A DNA stretch of 64,000 nt from assembly GCA_965247035.1 (NCBI GenBank), contig CBDFGJ010000003.1, forward strand, positions 248,001 to 312,000, read 5' to 3'. The position numbers were made by a program, and so were the translations under genes. Source of the DNA: Azophilus sp965247035. Its GTDB lineage: Bacteria > Pseudomonadota > Gammaproteobacteria > Pseudomonadales > Azotimanducaceae. Positions 1 to 8,609 of the stretch are shown here, piece after piece (position 1 is the first letter of the stretch; the number at the start of each line of letters is the position of its first letter). The notes under the pieces were generated by a model. That model made no database searches, was not told where the DNA came from, and saw only the letters and a list, made by a program, of their open reading frames with translations.

Positions 1-1
1 A

Positions 2-238
2 CGCACTCTTTCTGCTCGATATTATAAGGATGGTTCTGAAATACTAATAAAGCGAAAAGGCGGTAATCCGAGACGACTAACGCCGCGAAAGTGTTCTAGG
101 CTCATGGACTTTGACACGAACCGCTCTGCCAGCTTCACTATTCCGGTATCTGACAATCAGGCATACAAGCAATTCGGTAATGCGGTTGTGCCGCCGGTCG
201 CACGGGCCGTGGCCAAGATTGCGTTAGAGTGCCTATAA
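2..238 (+). CDS. C-terminal end of a C5-cytosine DNA methyltransferase (partial)
   Basis: The reading frame is open from the window edge and codes for the last 78 residues of a Dcm-type cytosine-5 methyltransferase. The segment LSARYYKDGSE, the LTPRKCSRLM motif (motif IX region) and the closing QFGNAVVPPVARAVAKI (motif X) are characteristic of the family. The catalytic PC motif and target-recognition region lie outside the window. The enzyme would methylate a cytosine in a short site, as the modification half of a Type II restriction-modification system. Its stop overlaps the GTG start of the EcoRII-N-like gene by ten bases, which implies a shared transcript. The family call is firm; the target site cannot be read. 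Confidence 0.85.
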   Translation, partial: RTLSARYYKDGSEILIKRKGGNPRRLTPRKCSRLMDFDTNRSASFTIPVSDNQAYKQFGNAVVPPVARAVAKIALECL

Positions 239-672
239 AGCCGATTGTCAAAGTCCTTGGCCGAACGGATACGAGCGAAAGTAGTACGCACCAAGGCGGC
301 ATCCTCATTCCTGTTGTGGATGGAGAGCGGTTGTTTCCTAAAAATATGCAGGTGAAAGGAGGGATGAAGTTCCTCTGCAAAGACCATGGCGATCACACTT
401 GGACCTTCCGTTTTTATCATCAAGCCAAGGCCAATGAGTCACGAATTACCCACACAACGGATTATATCCAACAACACTGTATAAGGCCTGGCGATACGAT
501 CACCCTGGGCGCACCCAGCACAGGCGAAGATACTTACAGCATTAAGTTTCGAGCGGGCGAGTCGTCGGTTCTCGATGGTGAAGAAGGCCATGACAGACGA
601 ACCTATCGTTCATGTGAAGCCCCGCAACTACCAGCCAAGCAAAGCGGAAATGGACGAGGAAGTGAAAATTGA
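229..672 (+). CDS. Stand-alone EcoRII N-terminal-like DNA-binding protein
   Basis: The 147-residue product begins at a GTG that overlaps the end of the methyltransferase gene. Residues 5-32, with THQGGILIP and ERLFP, resemble the B3-like N-terminal (effector-binding) domain of restriction enzyme EcoRII, and ESRIT near residue 70 fits the same fold. The EcoRII catalytic C-terminal domain is absent. A GPGD-type end of the fold (RPGDTITLG, near residues 86-94) suggests the domain is complete by about residue 120; the last 25 residues share DNA with the next small gene and may not be conserved. It probably recognises the same site as the neighbouring methyltransferase. Whether it is a control protein, a nuclease subunit or a remnant cannot be told from sequence. 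Confidence 0.6.
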   Translation: MPIKPIVKVLGRTDTSESSTHQGGILIPVVDGERLFPKNMQVKGGMKFLCKDHGDHTWTFRFYHQAKANESRITHTTDYIQQHCIRPGDTITLGAPSTGEDTYSIKFRAGESSVLDGEEGHDRRTYRSCEAPQLPAKQSGNGRGSEN

Positions 673-742
673 CGCAACTCCTGATGATTTGGCGACGGCT
701 GTATTGCAGCCTGTTAATGTCGTTGAAGACCCTGATGCCTAA
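590..742 (+). CDS. Small acidic protein of the YQPSKAEMDE type
   Basis: A 50-residue frame starts MTDEPIVHVKP and contains NYQPSKAEMDEEV followed by an IDATPDDLA stretch. Short proteins of this pattern are common and uncharacterised in proteobacteria, often near restriction or mobile loci. The frame differs from that of the overlapping EcoRII-N-like gene, and its amino-acid make-up looks like real coding sequence. An in-frame ATG at 575 is an alternative start and would give 55 residues. No function can be stated. Confidence 0.5.
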   Translation: MTDEPIVHVKPRNYQPSKAEMDEEVKIDATPDDLATAVLQPVNVVEDPDA

Positions 743-862
743 GTCGGTTTGGCATTTTCGTATATAACCGCCAAAGTTTTGTTTTGACCCTGTTCTCTTG
801 TAAAGTGCTCAGCTTTCGGACAAGGCTGGTCTAGGCGACTGGCGCGGGGTAAAGAGGGGCCT

Positions 863-1990
863 ATGCGAATCGGCGCACCAAAGGAGACTTGGCCGGGCGA
901 ACTTCGCGCCGCGCTGACGCCGGCTGGCGTTAAAAAGCTGAAGACGGCGGGATTCGAGGTGGCCGTGGAGGCCGGCATCGGAGCCGCCTGCGGCTACTTG
1001 GACCAAGACTACGCCGATGTCGGCGGTGCTGTTGCGGCCGACCGGCAGCAACTGCTGGGAAACGCCGACGTCGTGCTGCGGCTGCGGCAGCCGGATGCGG
1101 CGGAAGTGGCTTGGCTCAAGCCCGGCTGCGTCCACATCAGTTTCCTGGACCCCTTCAACGAGGGGCCTCTGCTCAAATCCTTGGCCGGGCAAAGCGTTAC
1201 CGTCATCTCCATGGAGATGATTCCGCGCACGACCAGGGCGCAGAAGATGGATGCGCTTTCGTCCCAAGCCAACTTGGCCGGCTATGTGACGGTGATCTTG
1301 GCGGCGGGCCACAGCCGCAAGATCTTTCCCATGATGATGACGCCCGCTGGAACCCTTGCCCCTTGTCGCGTTTTCGTGATCGGTGCCGGCGTCGCCGGCC
1401 TGCAGGCCATCGCCACCGCCAAGCGCCTCGGTGCCCGGGTGAAGGCGTTCGACACGAGGCCGGTGGTGGCCGAGCAGGTTCGATCCCTCGGTGCCAAATT
1501 CGTGGAAATTGACCTAGGGGAAATCGGCCAAACCGAACAGGGCTACGCCCGGGAGCTCAGCCCCGAACAGCTTGAACTGCAACGCCAAGGCCAGAAGCGG
1601 GTGATCGCTCAGTCCGATGTGGTCATCACCACCGCGCAGGTGTTCGGGCGCCGGGCGCCGCGCATCGTCACCGCCGACATGCTAGCCGCCATGGCGCCTG
1701 GCAGCGTCGTCGTCGATATGGCGGTGGAGAGTGGCGGCAATGTGGAAGGCTCCGTACTGAATGAAGTGGTGGACTTGGGCGGCGTCAAGATCATCGGTCT
1801 CAGCAACCTGCCTTCGTCGGTGTGCCGTCACGCCAGCGACCTCTACTCCGCTAATCTCGTGAGCCTGCTTGATGAGTTCTGGGACAACGAGAGCGGCGAA
1901 CTGAGACTGGACCCAAAGGATGAAGTCGCCGCTGGCTGCGTCTTGATCCGCGATGGCGAACTCGTTCACAACGCCATCAAGAACCTGTAA
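863..1990 (+). CDS. pntAA: NAD(P) transhydrogenase subunit alpha part 1
   Basis: This 375-residue protein is the soluble NAD(H)-binding domain I of proton-translocating nicotinamide nucleotide transhydrogenase, which uses the proton gradient to reduce NADP+ with NADH. The start MRIGAPKE and the Rossmann motif GAGVAGLQA near residues 173-181 are typical, as is the alanine dehydrogenase-like layout. In E. coli this domain is fused to the membrane part; here it is a separate chain, as in many alphaproteobacteria and some gammaproteobacteria. It begins a run of closely spaced genes (13 bp to the next), and the 120 bp upstream are the only space for a promoter. The product and complex are assigned with high confidence. 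Confidence 0.96.
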   Translation: MRIGAPKETWPGELRAALTPAGVKKLKTAGFEVAVEAGIGAACGYLDQDYADVGGAVAADRQQLLGNADVVLRLRQPDAAEVAWLKPGCVHISFLDPFNEGPLLKSLAGQSVTVISMEMIPRTTRAQKMDALSSQANLAGYVTVILAAGHSRKIFPMMMTPAGTLAPCRVFVIGAGVAGLQAIATAKRLGARVKAFDTRPVVAEQVRSLGAKFVEIDLGEIGQTEQGYARELSPEQLELQRQGQKRVIAQSDVVITTAQVFGRRAPRIVTADMLAAMAPGSVVVDMAVESGGNVEGSVLNEVVDLGGVKIIGLSNLPSSVCRHASDLYSANLVSLLDEFWDNESGELRLDPKDEVAAGCVLIRDGELVHNAIKNL

Positions 1991-2002
1991 CGGAGCTGGA
2001 AT

Positions 2003-2308
2003 ATGGAAGCGGTGTTTCTCGCCTTTGTGTTGATGTTGTCCATATTCCTAGGCTTTGAACTCATCTCCAAGGTGCCGGCCACCTTGCATACGCCCCTGAT
2101 GTCCGGCGCCAACGCCATCTCGGGCATCACCTTGGTTGGCGCATTGGCTTCCGCCGGTGCCGCCATGGATGCAGTCGCCACCCTGCTGGGTTCGGCGGCG
2201 GTGTTCCTCGCCACCGTCAATGTGGTCGGCGGCTACTTGGTCACCAACCGCATGCTTGGCATGTTCAAGAAAAAAGGTGAAGCGCCGCAGCCGGGAGCTT
2301 CCTCGTGA
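2003..2308 (+). CDS. pntAB: NAD(P) transhydrogenase subunit alpha part 2
   Basis: The 101-residue product has three hydrophobic segments and the family sequence FELISKVPATLHTPLMSG. It corresponds to the short membrane piece of subunit alpha (domain II), which with PntB forms the proton channel linking the NAD and NADP sites. The gene follows pntAA after 12 bp with a plausible ribosome site (GGAG). Its stop overlaps the start of pntB by four bases (GTGA), so translation is probably coupled. The length matches the split-subunit form of the enzyme. Confidence 0.95.
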   Translation: MEAVFLAFVLMLSIFLGFELISKVPATLHTPLMSGANAISGITLVGALASAGAAMDAVATLLGSAAVFLATVNVVGGYLVTNRMLGMFKKKGEAPQPGASS

Positions 2309-3666
2309 GCCTGGAGCTCATTAATATTTGGTACATCGTCGCCGCGGCGCTGTTCATCTTTGGGTTGAAACAACTCAGCTCCCCGGCCACAGCCGTGCGC
2401 GGCAACCTAATTTCGTCCGTCGGCATGTTGATCGCGGTGGCCGCCACACTGCTGTCGCAGGGCATTGTGGAGTTCGAGTGGATCGCCGTCGCCGCTGTCT
2501 TGGGTGCCTTGGTCGGTGCCTTGGCGGCGCGGAAGGTGGCCATGACGGCCATGCCGGAGATGGTGGCGCTGTTCAACGGCTCCGGCGGAGTGGCCAGCCT
2601 GCTCGTCGGCTGGGCCGCACTCTACAGCGCCGGCAACAGCACCTTCACCAACGTCAGCATTCTGCTGTCGATACTCATCGGCGGGGTGACGCTTTCCGGC
2701 AGCATCATGGCTTGGGGCAAGCTGTCTGCAGTGATGACCAGCCGCGCTCTGGTGTTTGCGGCGCAACGGCTGGTCAACGGCTTGATCCTGCTGGTGCTGT
2801 TCGGCTGCGGCCTGCTGTTCCTATTGGAGCCGGCAGTGAATTCACCCTACCTATACGCCATCATCGGCCTGAGCCTACTGTTCGGTGTCATGGCCGTCAT
2901 GCCCATCGGCGGCGCCGACATGCCGGTGGTGATTTCTCTGCTCAACTCCTATTCCGGCCTAGCCGCCTGCGCCGCCGGCTTCGCCATCAACAACAACATT
3001 CTCATCACTGCCGGAGCCTTGGTCGGCGCCGCCGGCATCATCCTCACGAACATCATGTGCAAGGCGATGAACCGCTCCTTGGCCAATGTGCTGTTTTCCG
3101 GCTTCGGCTCAGTGAAGACGGCAACCAAAGTGGAGGGCGAGGTCAAGCCCATCAACACCGAGGACGCCTATCTGATTCTTGAAGCTGCCTCCTCGGTGAC
3201 CTTCGTGCCGGGCTACGGCATGGCTGTGGCGCAAGCGCAGCATGTGGTGCGCGAACTCGGCGAGTTGCTGGAGAAAAACGGCGCGGAGGTGTCCTACGCC
3301 ATCCACCCCGTTGCTGGCCGCATGCCCGGACACATGAACGTGCTGCTCGCTGAAGCCAACGTCTCCTACGACCAACTCGTTGAGATGGATGACATCAACC
3401 AGCGCATCGACAACATTGACGTGGCCGTGGTCATCGGTGCCAACGACGTGGTGAACCCGGCGGCGCGGGAGGACGAAAACAGCCCCATCTACGGCATGCC
3501 GATCATCAACGTGGACCACGCCCGCACCGTGTTCGTGCTGAAGCGGTCCATGGCGCCAGGCTTCTCCGGGGTGGACAACCCACTGTTCTTCGGCGAAAAC
3601 ACGCGCATGTTGTTCGGCGACGCCAAGGTATCCGTCGCCGCTGTCATCGGCGAGTTCAAGGGTTGA
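2305..3666 (+). CDS. pntB: NAD(P) transhydrogenase subunit beta
   Basis: This 453-residue integral membrane protein begins at GTG inside the pntAB stop. About eight to nine hydrophobic segments fill the first 260 residues. The C-terminal NADP(H)-binding domain III carries PGYGMAVAQAQH and AGRMPGHMNVLLAEA, and ends with GANDVVNPAA and NPLFFGENTRMLFGDAK, all hallmark stretches. It completes the PntAA-PntAB-PntB complex of the inner membrane, which supplies NADPH from NADH and the proton gradient. The acyl-CoA dehydrogenase gene follows after nine bases, so the transcript probably continues. Confidence 0.96.
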   Translation: MSLELINIWYIVAAALFIFGLKQLSSPATAVRGNLISSVGMLIAVAATLLSQGIVEFEWIAVAAVLGALVGALAARKVAMTAMPEMVALFNGSGGVASLLVGWAALYSAGNSTFTNVSILLSILIGGVTLSGSIMAWGKLSAVMTSRALVFAAQRLVNGLILLVLFGCGLLFLLEPAVNSPYLYAIIGLSLLFGVMAVMPIGGADMPVVISLLNSYSGLAACAAGFAINNNILITAGALVGAAGIILTNIMCKAMNRSLANVLFSGFGSVKTATKVEGEVKPINTEDAYLILEAASSVTFVPGYGMAVAQAQHVVRELGELLEKNGAEVSYAIHPVAGRMPGHMNVLLAEANVSYDQLVEMDDINQRIDNIDVAVVIGANDVVNPAAREDENSPIYGMPIINVDHARTVFVLKRSMAPGFSGVDNPLFFGENTRMLFGDAKVSVAAVIGEFKG

Positions 3667-3675
3667 GCGAGCTTT

Positions 3676-4854
3676 ATGAACGCAACCTTTCGGGCTGAAA
3701 CCCGCGCATGGCTCAAGCAAAGCTGCCCTCAAAGCGTGCGCGGGCCTGGTGCCGTTCCCATCGGCAGCAGCAAAATCAAGCTGGAGCCGGACGCCAAGCT
3801 ATGGCTCGACCAGATGGCGGCAAAGGGCTGGACCGTGCCCACTTGGCCTAAGCAGTACGGCGGCGCGGAACTAAACCGCGCTGAATACGGCATCCTCATT
3901 GAAGAATTGCAGCGCATTGGCGCGCGAACACCACTGACGGGCCGTGGCGTGAACTACATTGGGCCGACCATCCTGGAGTTCGGCACAGACCAGCAGAAAG
4001 CCAAATGGCTGCCTCGATGCGCCCGCGGCGAAGGCGCTTGGGCCATGGGCTATTCCGAGCCGGGTGCCGGCTCGGACCTCGCCAGCCTAAGCACCAGCGC
4101 CCGTCGGGACGGTGACCGCTACATCATTAACGGCACCAAGATCTGGACCAGCGACGCCACCTACTGCGATTACATCTTCGTTTTGGTAAGAACCTCGCCA
4201 GACAAGCCAAAGCATGCGGGCATCAGCCTCCTTTTGGTCGATATGCACCAGGATGGCGTTGAGGTGTCCCCCATTCGGCTGCTTTCCGGGGCATCGCCCT
4301 TTTGTGAAACCCACTTCAACGACGCCATTGCGCCAACGGAGGATCTAATCGGCGGCGTCGATAACGGCTGGACCGTGGGCAAGCGGTTGCTTCAGTTTGA
4401 GCGCTCCACCCATGCTGGCGTCAATACCTCCGGCTCCCAAGGAGGGCGTCGGGAACACAACGACGTCCGCGCCTTGGTTCAACGTTGCTTGGGCGACGAC
4501 AACGGCAAGGTCACCGACCGCCATGTTAGGGACTCTCTGACTCGTTTCGAAATGAACGCCCATGCCCAACAACTCACCCAAAAGCGCGCCGTTGAGGAGT
4601 TGCGCTCCCACGCGCCGGGATTCACTTCCTCGGCAGTGAAGCTGACCAACGCCCTGAACATCCAGGACGGAGATGAACTCGTGGTGGCGGCCATGGGCAG
4701 CCAAGGGTTGCGCTGGGACGTTGCCGGCGCCGACGAAATCGAACTGGCCACATTGAAGAGATGGCTTTACCAGAAGTCGCTGACCATTGCCGGCGGCACC
4801 CAGGAAGTGCAGCTCAACATCATCGCCAAGCGGGTATTGGGCCTGCCGGACTAG
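3676..4854 (+). CDS. Acyl-CoA dehydrogenase family protein
   Basis: The 392-residue product has the three-part fold of FAD-dependent acyl-CoA dehydrogenases: an alpha-helical N-terminal part with PTWPKQYGG, the flavin-contacting GYSEPGAGSDLAS near residues 116-128, and the C-terminal helical domain closing with IAGGTQEVQLNIIAKRVLGLP. It should oxidise the alpha-beta bond of an acyl-CoA, passing electrons to ETF; the chain-length preference is unknown. It lies nine bases after pntB. A reverse-orientation MITE fragment sits between it and the next gene. The catalytic glutamate could not be placed with confidence by eye. Confidence 0.88.
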   Translation: MNATFRAETRAWLKQSCPQSVRGPGAVPIGSSKIKLEPDAKLWLDQMAAKGWTVPTWPKQYGGAELNRAEYGILIEELQRIGARTPLTGRGVNYIGPTILEFGTDQQKAKWLPRCARGEGAWAMGYSEPGAGSDLASLSTSARRDGDRYIINGTKIWTSDATYCDYIFVLVRTSPDKPKHAGISLLLVDMHQDGVEVSPIRLLSGASPFCETHFNDAIAPTEDLIGGVDNGWTVGKRLLQFERSTHAGVNTSGSQGGRREHNDVRALVQRCLGDDNGKVTDRHVRDSLTRFEMNAHAQQLTQKRAVEELRSHAPGFTSSAVKLTNALNIQDGDELVVAAMGSQGLRWDVAGADEIELATLKRWLYQKSLTIAGGTQEVQLNIIAKRVLGLPD

Positions 4855-4863
4855 GACTGACAA

Positions 4864-4921
4864 ACCATCGAAAAAACGATCTTGTGCGCTGCGAAAACCG
4901 GCCAATTTTGCAGAGGTTTCC
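4864..4921 (-). repeat. MITE copy A (partial, reverse orientation)
   Basis: Read on the minus strand this segment starts GGAAACCTCTGCAAAATT and continues with GGTTTTCGCAGCGCA and TTTTTCGATGG, matching the left half of the dispersed ~140-bp MITE at 12003, 36980, 39212, 44843, 52138 and 52333. The outer end abuts CTAA, a YTAR-type target. The right half is missing. It fills most of the gap between the acyl-CoA dehydrogenase and nitroreductase genes. Confidence 0.75.
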
Positions 4922-4945
4922 TAAGGAATAAACGGGGAAAAAAGC

Positions 4946-5611
4946 ATGGAACTCTATGAGGTTATGCGAACCACCTTCGCCGCCCGAAGCTTTACCGATG
5001 AGCCGGTTGCCGACGCCGTCATCGCCAAGGTTTTGGATCAAGCCCGTTTTGCCCCAAGCGGCGGCAACCGGCAGGGCTGGAAAGTGCTGGTGGTGCGGGA
5101 TGCCAAGACACGACAGCGCTTGGTGGAGTTGATCGAGCCAACCTTCAAACGCTACTTCGCCCAAATGCAGGCTGGCGAGGCGCCATTCAATACCATCCAT
5201 CCCTCCGAGGTGACGGATGCTGAAGCCGAAGCAGCGACTCCAGCCATGGGATTCATCCACAATGTGGCCCAAGCGCCGGTGCTGCTGCTGGTGTTTGTCG
5301 ATCTAAGCGTTGTGGCCTCATTTGACCAGATCTTGGATCGGGTGGGACTCATCTCCGGCGCCTCCGTCTACCCCTTTGTGTGGAACATCCTGCTCGCGGC
5401 CCGCAACGAAGGTCTTGGCGGCACTTTGACCACCTTCGTCGGCGCTCGGGAAGAGCAGCTGCAGGACTTTCTTGGCGTGCCTAGGCAAATGGCTTTCGCC
5501 GCCATGCTGCCTATTGGCCGCCCGGTGAAGCAGCTGACTAGGCTGAAGCGCAATCCGGTGCAGGCGTTCACCATGCGCGAGCGCTGGGGAGGAAGTCCAC
5601 TTGAATTCTGA
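4946..5611 (+). CDS. Nitroreductase family protein
   Basis: This 221-residue protein matches the FMN-dependent nitroreductase fold: an N-terminal MRTTFAARSF arginine-serine type cofactor motif, then ARFAPSGGNRQGWKVLVV, and the later GLGGTLTT with the closing LPIGRPVK. Such enzymes use NAD(P)H to reduce nitroaromatics, quinones or enoate-type substrates in the cytoplasm. The gene comes just after MITE copy A, whose outer edge lies near the ribosome site (AAGGAATAAACGGGG). It overlaps the MFS transporter gene by 11 bases. The physiological substrate cannot be inferred. Confidence 0.88.
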   Translation: MELYEVMRTTFAARSFTDEPVADAVIAKVLDQARFAPSGGNRQGWKVLVVRDAKTRQRLVELIEPTFKRYFAQMQAGEAPFNTIHPSEVTDAEAEAATPAMGFIHNVAQAPVLLLVFVDLSVVASFDQILDRVGLISGASVYPFVWNILLAARNEGLGGTLTTFVGAREEQLQDFLGVPRQMAFAAMLPIGRPVKQLTRLKRNPVQAFTMRERWGGSPLEF

Positions 5612-7190
5612 GGAACAGAGTGCGGTTGGCGGCCGCTATGCGAAATATGTGTTGGCGGTGCTGTTCGTCGTCTATGTCTTCAACTTCATTGACCGTCAAA
5701 TCATCTCCATATTGGCGGAGGAAATAAAGGCTGACCTTGGCATCTCCGACGCCGACATCGGCTTTCTCTACGGCACCGCCTTCGCTGTGTTCTACGCCGT
5801 GTTCGGCATTCCCTTGGGCAAGCTGGCAGACACTTGGTCGCGCAAGAGCCTCATTTCCTTGGGCCTTGGTTTCTGGAGCCTGATGACGGCGCTGTCCGGC
5901 ACGGCGCGGAGCTTCGGGGAACTAGCCAGCTATCGGTTTGGCGTTGGGGTGGGCGAGGCCAGCGCTACGCCGGCCTCCTTCTCCATACTGTCGGACTACT
6001 TTCCACCCCGAGTGCGGGCCACAGTGCTGGCCCTCTACTCCAGCGGCGTCTACATCGGCGCTGGCTTCGGCATCTTCCTCGGCGCAGCGGTGGTCGATGG
6101 CTGGAACGACCTGTATCCGGATCCAACGCTCGCTCCCTTTGGCCTGAAGGCGTGGCAGGCGGCGTTCTTCGTCGTCGGCCTGCCGGGGCTGTTGGTTGCT
6201 GTTTGGGTGCGTTCCCTGCGCGAGCCAGTGCGGGGTTTAAGCGAAGGCGTGCGGGCGACACCGGAACCGCATCCATTTCGGCAAACCCTGCGCTCGCTGC
6301 TGTCGGTGCTGCCGCCCTGCACGGTCTTCAGTTTGGCTAAATCCGGGGGCGTTCAAGCCGTGGCCCGAAACCTGATCTGGGTCGGGATCATCGCCATAGT
6401 CGCCTACGCCGCCAATCTAGCGTTCCCTAGCCCGGTTCAGTGGGTGGCCCTTAGCCTTGGCGTCTACGCCGCCGTTTCCTGGGCGCAGGGCCTCAAGCTA
6501 CGGGAACCTGAGACCTTCGCCACCATGTTTCAGTCCCGCGCTTTCGTCTTCACCACCATGGGCCTGCCCTGCATTTCCTTTGTGACCTACGGCGTCGGCT
6601 TTTGGTCACCCCCTTATCTGCTTCGGGCGCATGAAGTCTCCTTGTCCGAAGCGGGCACCGCCCTTGGCTTGGGCGCCGCCTTGGGCGGTTGGTTGGGCGT
6701 GACCGCGGGCGGATTTTTGGCCGACAGACTCAGGCCCCGCTTTGCCACCGCCCGACTTTGGATCGGCATATTCGCCGTTCTATGCGCCACCCCGTTCGGC
6801 CTCCTGTTCCTGCTGACGGACTCCGTATGGGTGGCCTATGGATGCAGCTTCCTGTTCAGCTTCTTCTCGCCAATGTGGATCGGCCCTGGGGCTAGCACCG
6901 TGAACGACTTGGTGATGCCGCACATGCGGGCCACCGCCTCCGCCTACTACGTGTTGATGCTGACCTTCATCGGGCTGGCTTTGGGCCCTTTTATGATCGG
7001 CCAGATTAGCGATCTTTACGTTGCCGCTGGCCTGAGCGATGGCATGGCCTTGCAGAGGGCGATGATGTTCTCGCTGGTGATGTTCGCCCTCAGCATCATC
7101 CTGCTGTTATTGGCGATACGCCACCTCAGTGGCGACGAAGCCCGGCGCGAGGCTAAGGCTCAACACCTCGCACGGCGAACGGCCGCATAG
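5601..7190 (+). CDS. MFS transporter, spinster-like
   Basis: The 529-residue membrane protein starts at a TTG inside the nitroreductase gene; no better start lies near. It has about twelve hydrophobic segments and the opening FNFIDRQIISILAEEIKADL typical of the spinster-like branch of the major facilitator superfamily. The loop LGKLADTWSRKSL between helices 2 and 3 is the MFS signature, and RFGVGVGEA marks helix 4. The middle loop (about residues 195-300) is long and carries extra hydrophobic stretches, making the protein longer than usual. The overlap with the nitroreductase suggests it transports that pathway's substrate or product. A second member of the same branch lies at 43499. Confidence 0.88.
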   Translation: MNSEEQSAVGGRYAKYVLAVLFVVYVFNFIDRQIISILAEEIKADLGISDADIGFLYGTAFAVFYAVFGIPLGKLADTWSRKSLISLGLGFWSLMTALSGTARSFGELASYRFGVGVGEASATPASFSILSDYFPPRVRATVLALYSSGVYIGAGFGIFLGAAVVDGWNDLYPDPTLAPFGLKAWQAAFFVVGLPGLLVAVWVRSLREPVRGLSEGVRATPEPHPFRQTLRSLLSVLPPCTVFSLAKSGGVQAVARNLIWVGIIAIVAYAANLAFPSPVQWVALSLGVYAAVSWAQGLKLREPETFATMFQSRAFVFTTMGLPCISFVTYGVGFWSPPYLLRAHEVSLSEAGTALGLGAALGGWLGVTAGGFLADRLRPRFATARLWIGIFAVLCATPFGLLFLLTDSVWVAYGCSFLFSFFSPMWIGPGASTVNDLVMPHMRATASAYYVLMLTFIGLALGPFMIGQISDLYVAAGLSDGMALQRAMMFSLVMFALSIILLLLAIRHLSGDEARREAKAQHLARRTAA

Positions 7191-7234
7191 TTCAAGAGCA
7201 GTTTGCGGGCCGGCCTGGCCTAGTCCTTTCAAGC

Positions 7235-7257
7235 GGCGCCATTTGCAACCTGGCGCC
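7235..7257 (+). terminator. Possible hairpin after the pnt-MFS gene run
   Basis: GGCGCCA and TGGCGCC form a perfect 7-bp stem around a 9-base loop, 45 bp after the MFS stop. No T-run follows, so it is at best a weak or factor-dependent terminator. Confidence 0.3.
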
Positions 7258-7362
7258 AGTGGAAGGGCGATCAAATGACCTTGGGTGCGCGCGACCATCG
7301 GTTGAATTCAGGTCTCGATTAGTTGTAACTTCGGGTCGGGGTTCTTGTCCCACATTGGAAAC

Positions 7363-7893
7363 ATGGAACAATCCGGCGAACATCACATCTTGGCTGGTCG
7401 TTTGGTGGTCTGGCGGTCACTAAACGACCCGCTCGTGCTGGCCAAGTGCATCGATGGCTGCCAATCCATGGAGCACCAAGGAGACAATGCCTACATCGCC
7501 GTGGTCAAGGCGAAAATCGGCCCTGTCAGCGCCACCTTCAAAGCCCTCATCACCCTTGCTGACCTGAAGCCGCCGGAAAGCTACGTCATCAAGGCCGAGG
7601 TCAAGGGCGGCCCGGCCGGATTTGCAAAAGGCACGGTCAAGGTCTGGCTTGATGAAGCCGAAGGCGGTGCGCTGCTGCGCTATCAGCTTAACGCCCGAGT
7701 CGGCGGCAAGCTCGCTCAGATTGGTGGTCGCTTGATTGATGGTGCCGCGCGCAAGATGGCGAACGATTTTTTCACGGCCTTTAGCGCCACGCTCAGCTCG
7801 TCCAACGACGCCACAGCTGACGCTAAAGGCATCGGTGCGTCAGGTGGCCAAGCCGGCCCGGAACCAAGGTCCGATCAGACCCGCTCCGTTTAA
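7363..7893 (+). CDS. CoxG-like SRPBCC-fold protein
   Basis: The 176-residue protein from ATG 7363 (TTG 7345 is an upstream option) resembles carbon monoxide dehydrogenase subunit G (CoxG). It opens with the pattern LVVWRSLNDPLVLAKCIDGCQ, written here with V/W changes, and has a central glycine-rich GGPAGFAKGTVKVWL, then GGKLAQIGGRLIDGAARKMANDFF near the end. The fold binds hydrophobic ligands; CoxG proteins help recruit molybdenum hydroxylases to membranes, but no coxMSL genes are in the window. The last 15 residues run into a repeat (CCCGCTCCGTTTAA), which supplies the stop codon, so the original C-terminus may have been altered. Confidence 0.75.
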   Translation: MEQSGEHHILAGRLVVWRSLNDPLVLAKCIDGCQSMEHQGDNAYIAVVKAKIGPVSATFKALITLADLKPPESYVIKAEVKGGPAGFAKGTVKVWLDEAEGGALLRYQLNARVGGKLAQIGGRLIDGAARKMANDFFTAFSATLSSSNDATADAKGIGASGGQAGPEPRSDQTRSV

Positions 7894-8070
7894 GGTGGTT
7901 CCCTGAAAGACATCCCGAAAGTGAATTGGCTCACTCACATTGCGGAATGTCGGCCCCGGCGATTTTCGGCGCATTGGCGCTGGTGCCGACCGGGTGACGG
8001 GCTGCGGACGGAAGGAGCCGTAGGCGATCGGAGCCCGCTGCCGGTTCAGGCACACTTGGCTTGTTCAACA
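7872..8070 (+). repeat. Dispersed repeat block (CCCGCTCCGTTTAAGG and GGAATGTCGGCCCCGG parts)
   Basis: Two repeated segments lie side by side. The first, with ATCAGACCCGCTCCGTTTAA, recurs at 52027 and 52222 and, inverted, at 15908-15945. The second (about 7940-8060), with GGAATGTCGGCCCCGGCGAT and GGTTCAGGCACACTTG, recurs inverted at 35690-35805, where the copy lacks an internal ~25 bp. They are probably ends or scars of insertion sequences. No coding function is supported. Confidence 0.65.
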
Positions 8071-8154
8071 ACTACGGGGAGCTTCGAAAAAAAATGACGT
8101 TTGATCTGAAGGTGATGTACATATTGGGTCAGTAGTGGAAGGATATTGGTTGTC

Positions 8155-8520
8155 ATGCCGCAGATGGGTTTGTTTGATCTTTCTGATCGTTGAGCGAGCA
8201 TGGATGCGAAGAAGGATCCACTGGTCTCAATTGATGCCGTTGCGCCGTGGGGCGGGTTTCGTCCTTTGCTCAAGCGCGTCAATCAAGGCGGGAGAAACAC
8301 CGGAAGGCCGGGCGGACGAGCCCGCCAAGCGGTCGCGGAAGGATGTTGATGCACGCTGGACCAAGCAACATGGCAAGCCGCTGGCCGAGCAGCCTCGGGA
8401 GCAACCAGGCCAAATCCACCGAGCGGGTCCGGGTCGAGCAGGTCTTCGGCGCGCAGGCCAAGGGTCCGCCAGTCAGCGGCTCAACACCCACTTCAAACCA
8501 GCGGCGCTGACGTGCGGCGC
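8155..8520 (+). pseudogene. IS5-family transposase remnant with internal deletions
   Basis: The frame from ATG 8155 reads MPQMGLFDLSDR, a stop, then ASMDAKKDPLVSIDAVAPW and FRPLLKRV, the N-terminal pattern of IS5-group transposases. It then jumps (another frame) to GETPEGRADEPAKRSRKDVDARWTKQHGK, normally found about 150 residues later, and finally to RVRVEQVFGAQAKG from the C-terminal region. Internal deletions, frameshifts and a stop make it non-functional. It is a possible relative of the source of the window's MITEs, whose ends and CTAG/TTAG targets are of IS5 type. Confidence 0.75.
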
Positions 8521-8609
8521 TGAAATCAGGCGAAAAACGACGTGCTCTTAAACCAACCAGATCTGCAAATGAACAATAGCCTTGGACTGGCCCATGCCGA
8601 CGAAGCACC

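Noticed and set aside
2328..3182. A 284-codon plus-strand frame inside pntB
   Set aside because: It is an out-of-frame shadow of pntB, rich in Arg/His/Gly with no family resemblance.
7872..8070. A 71-codon minus-strand frame with an apparent zinc-free basic protein
   Set aside because: It lies wholly in dispersed repeat DNA; the same residues appear in the inverted repeat copy at 35690 in a different frame.
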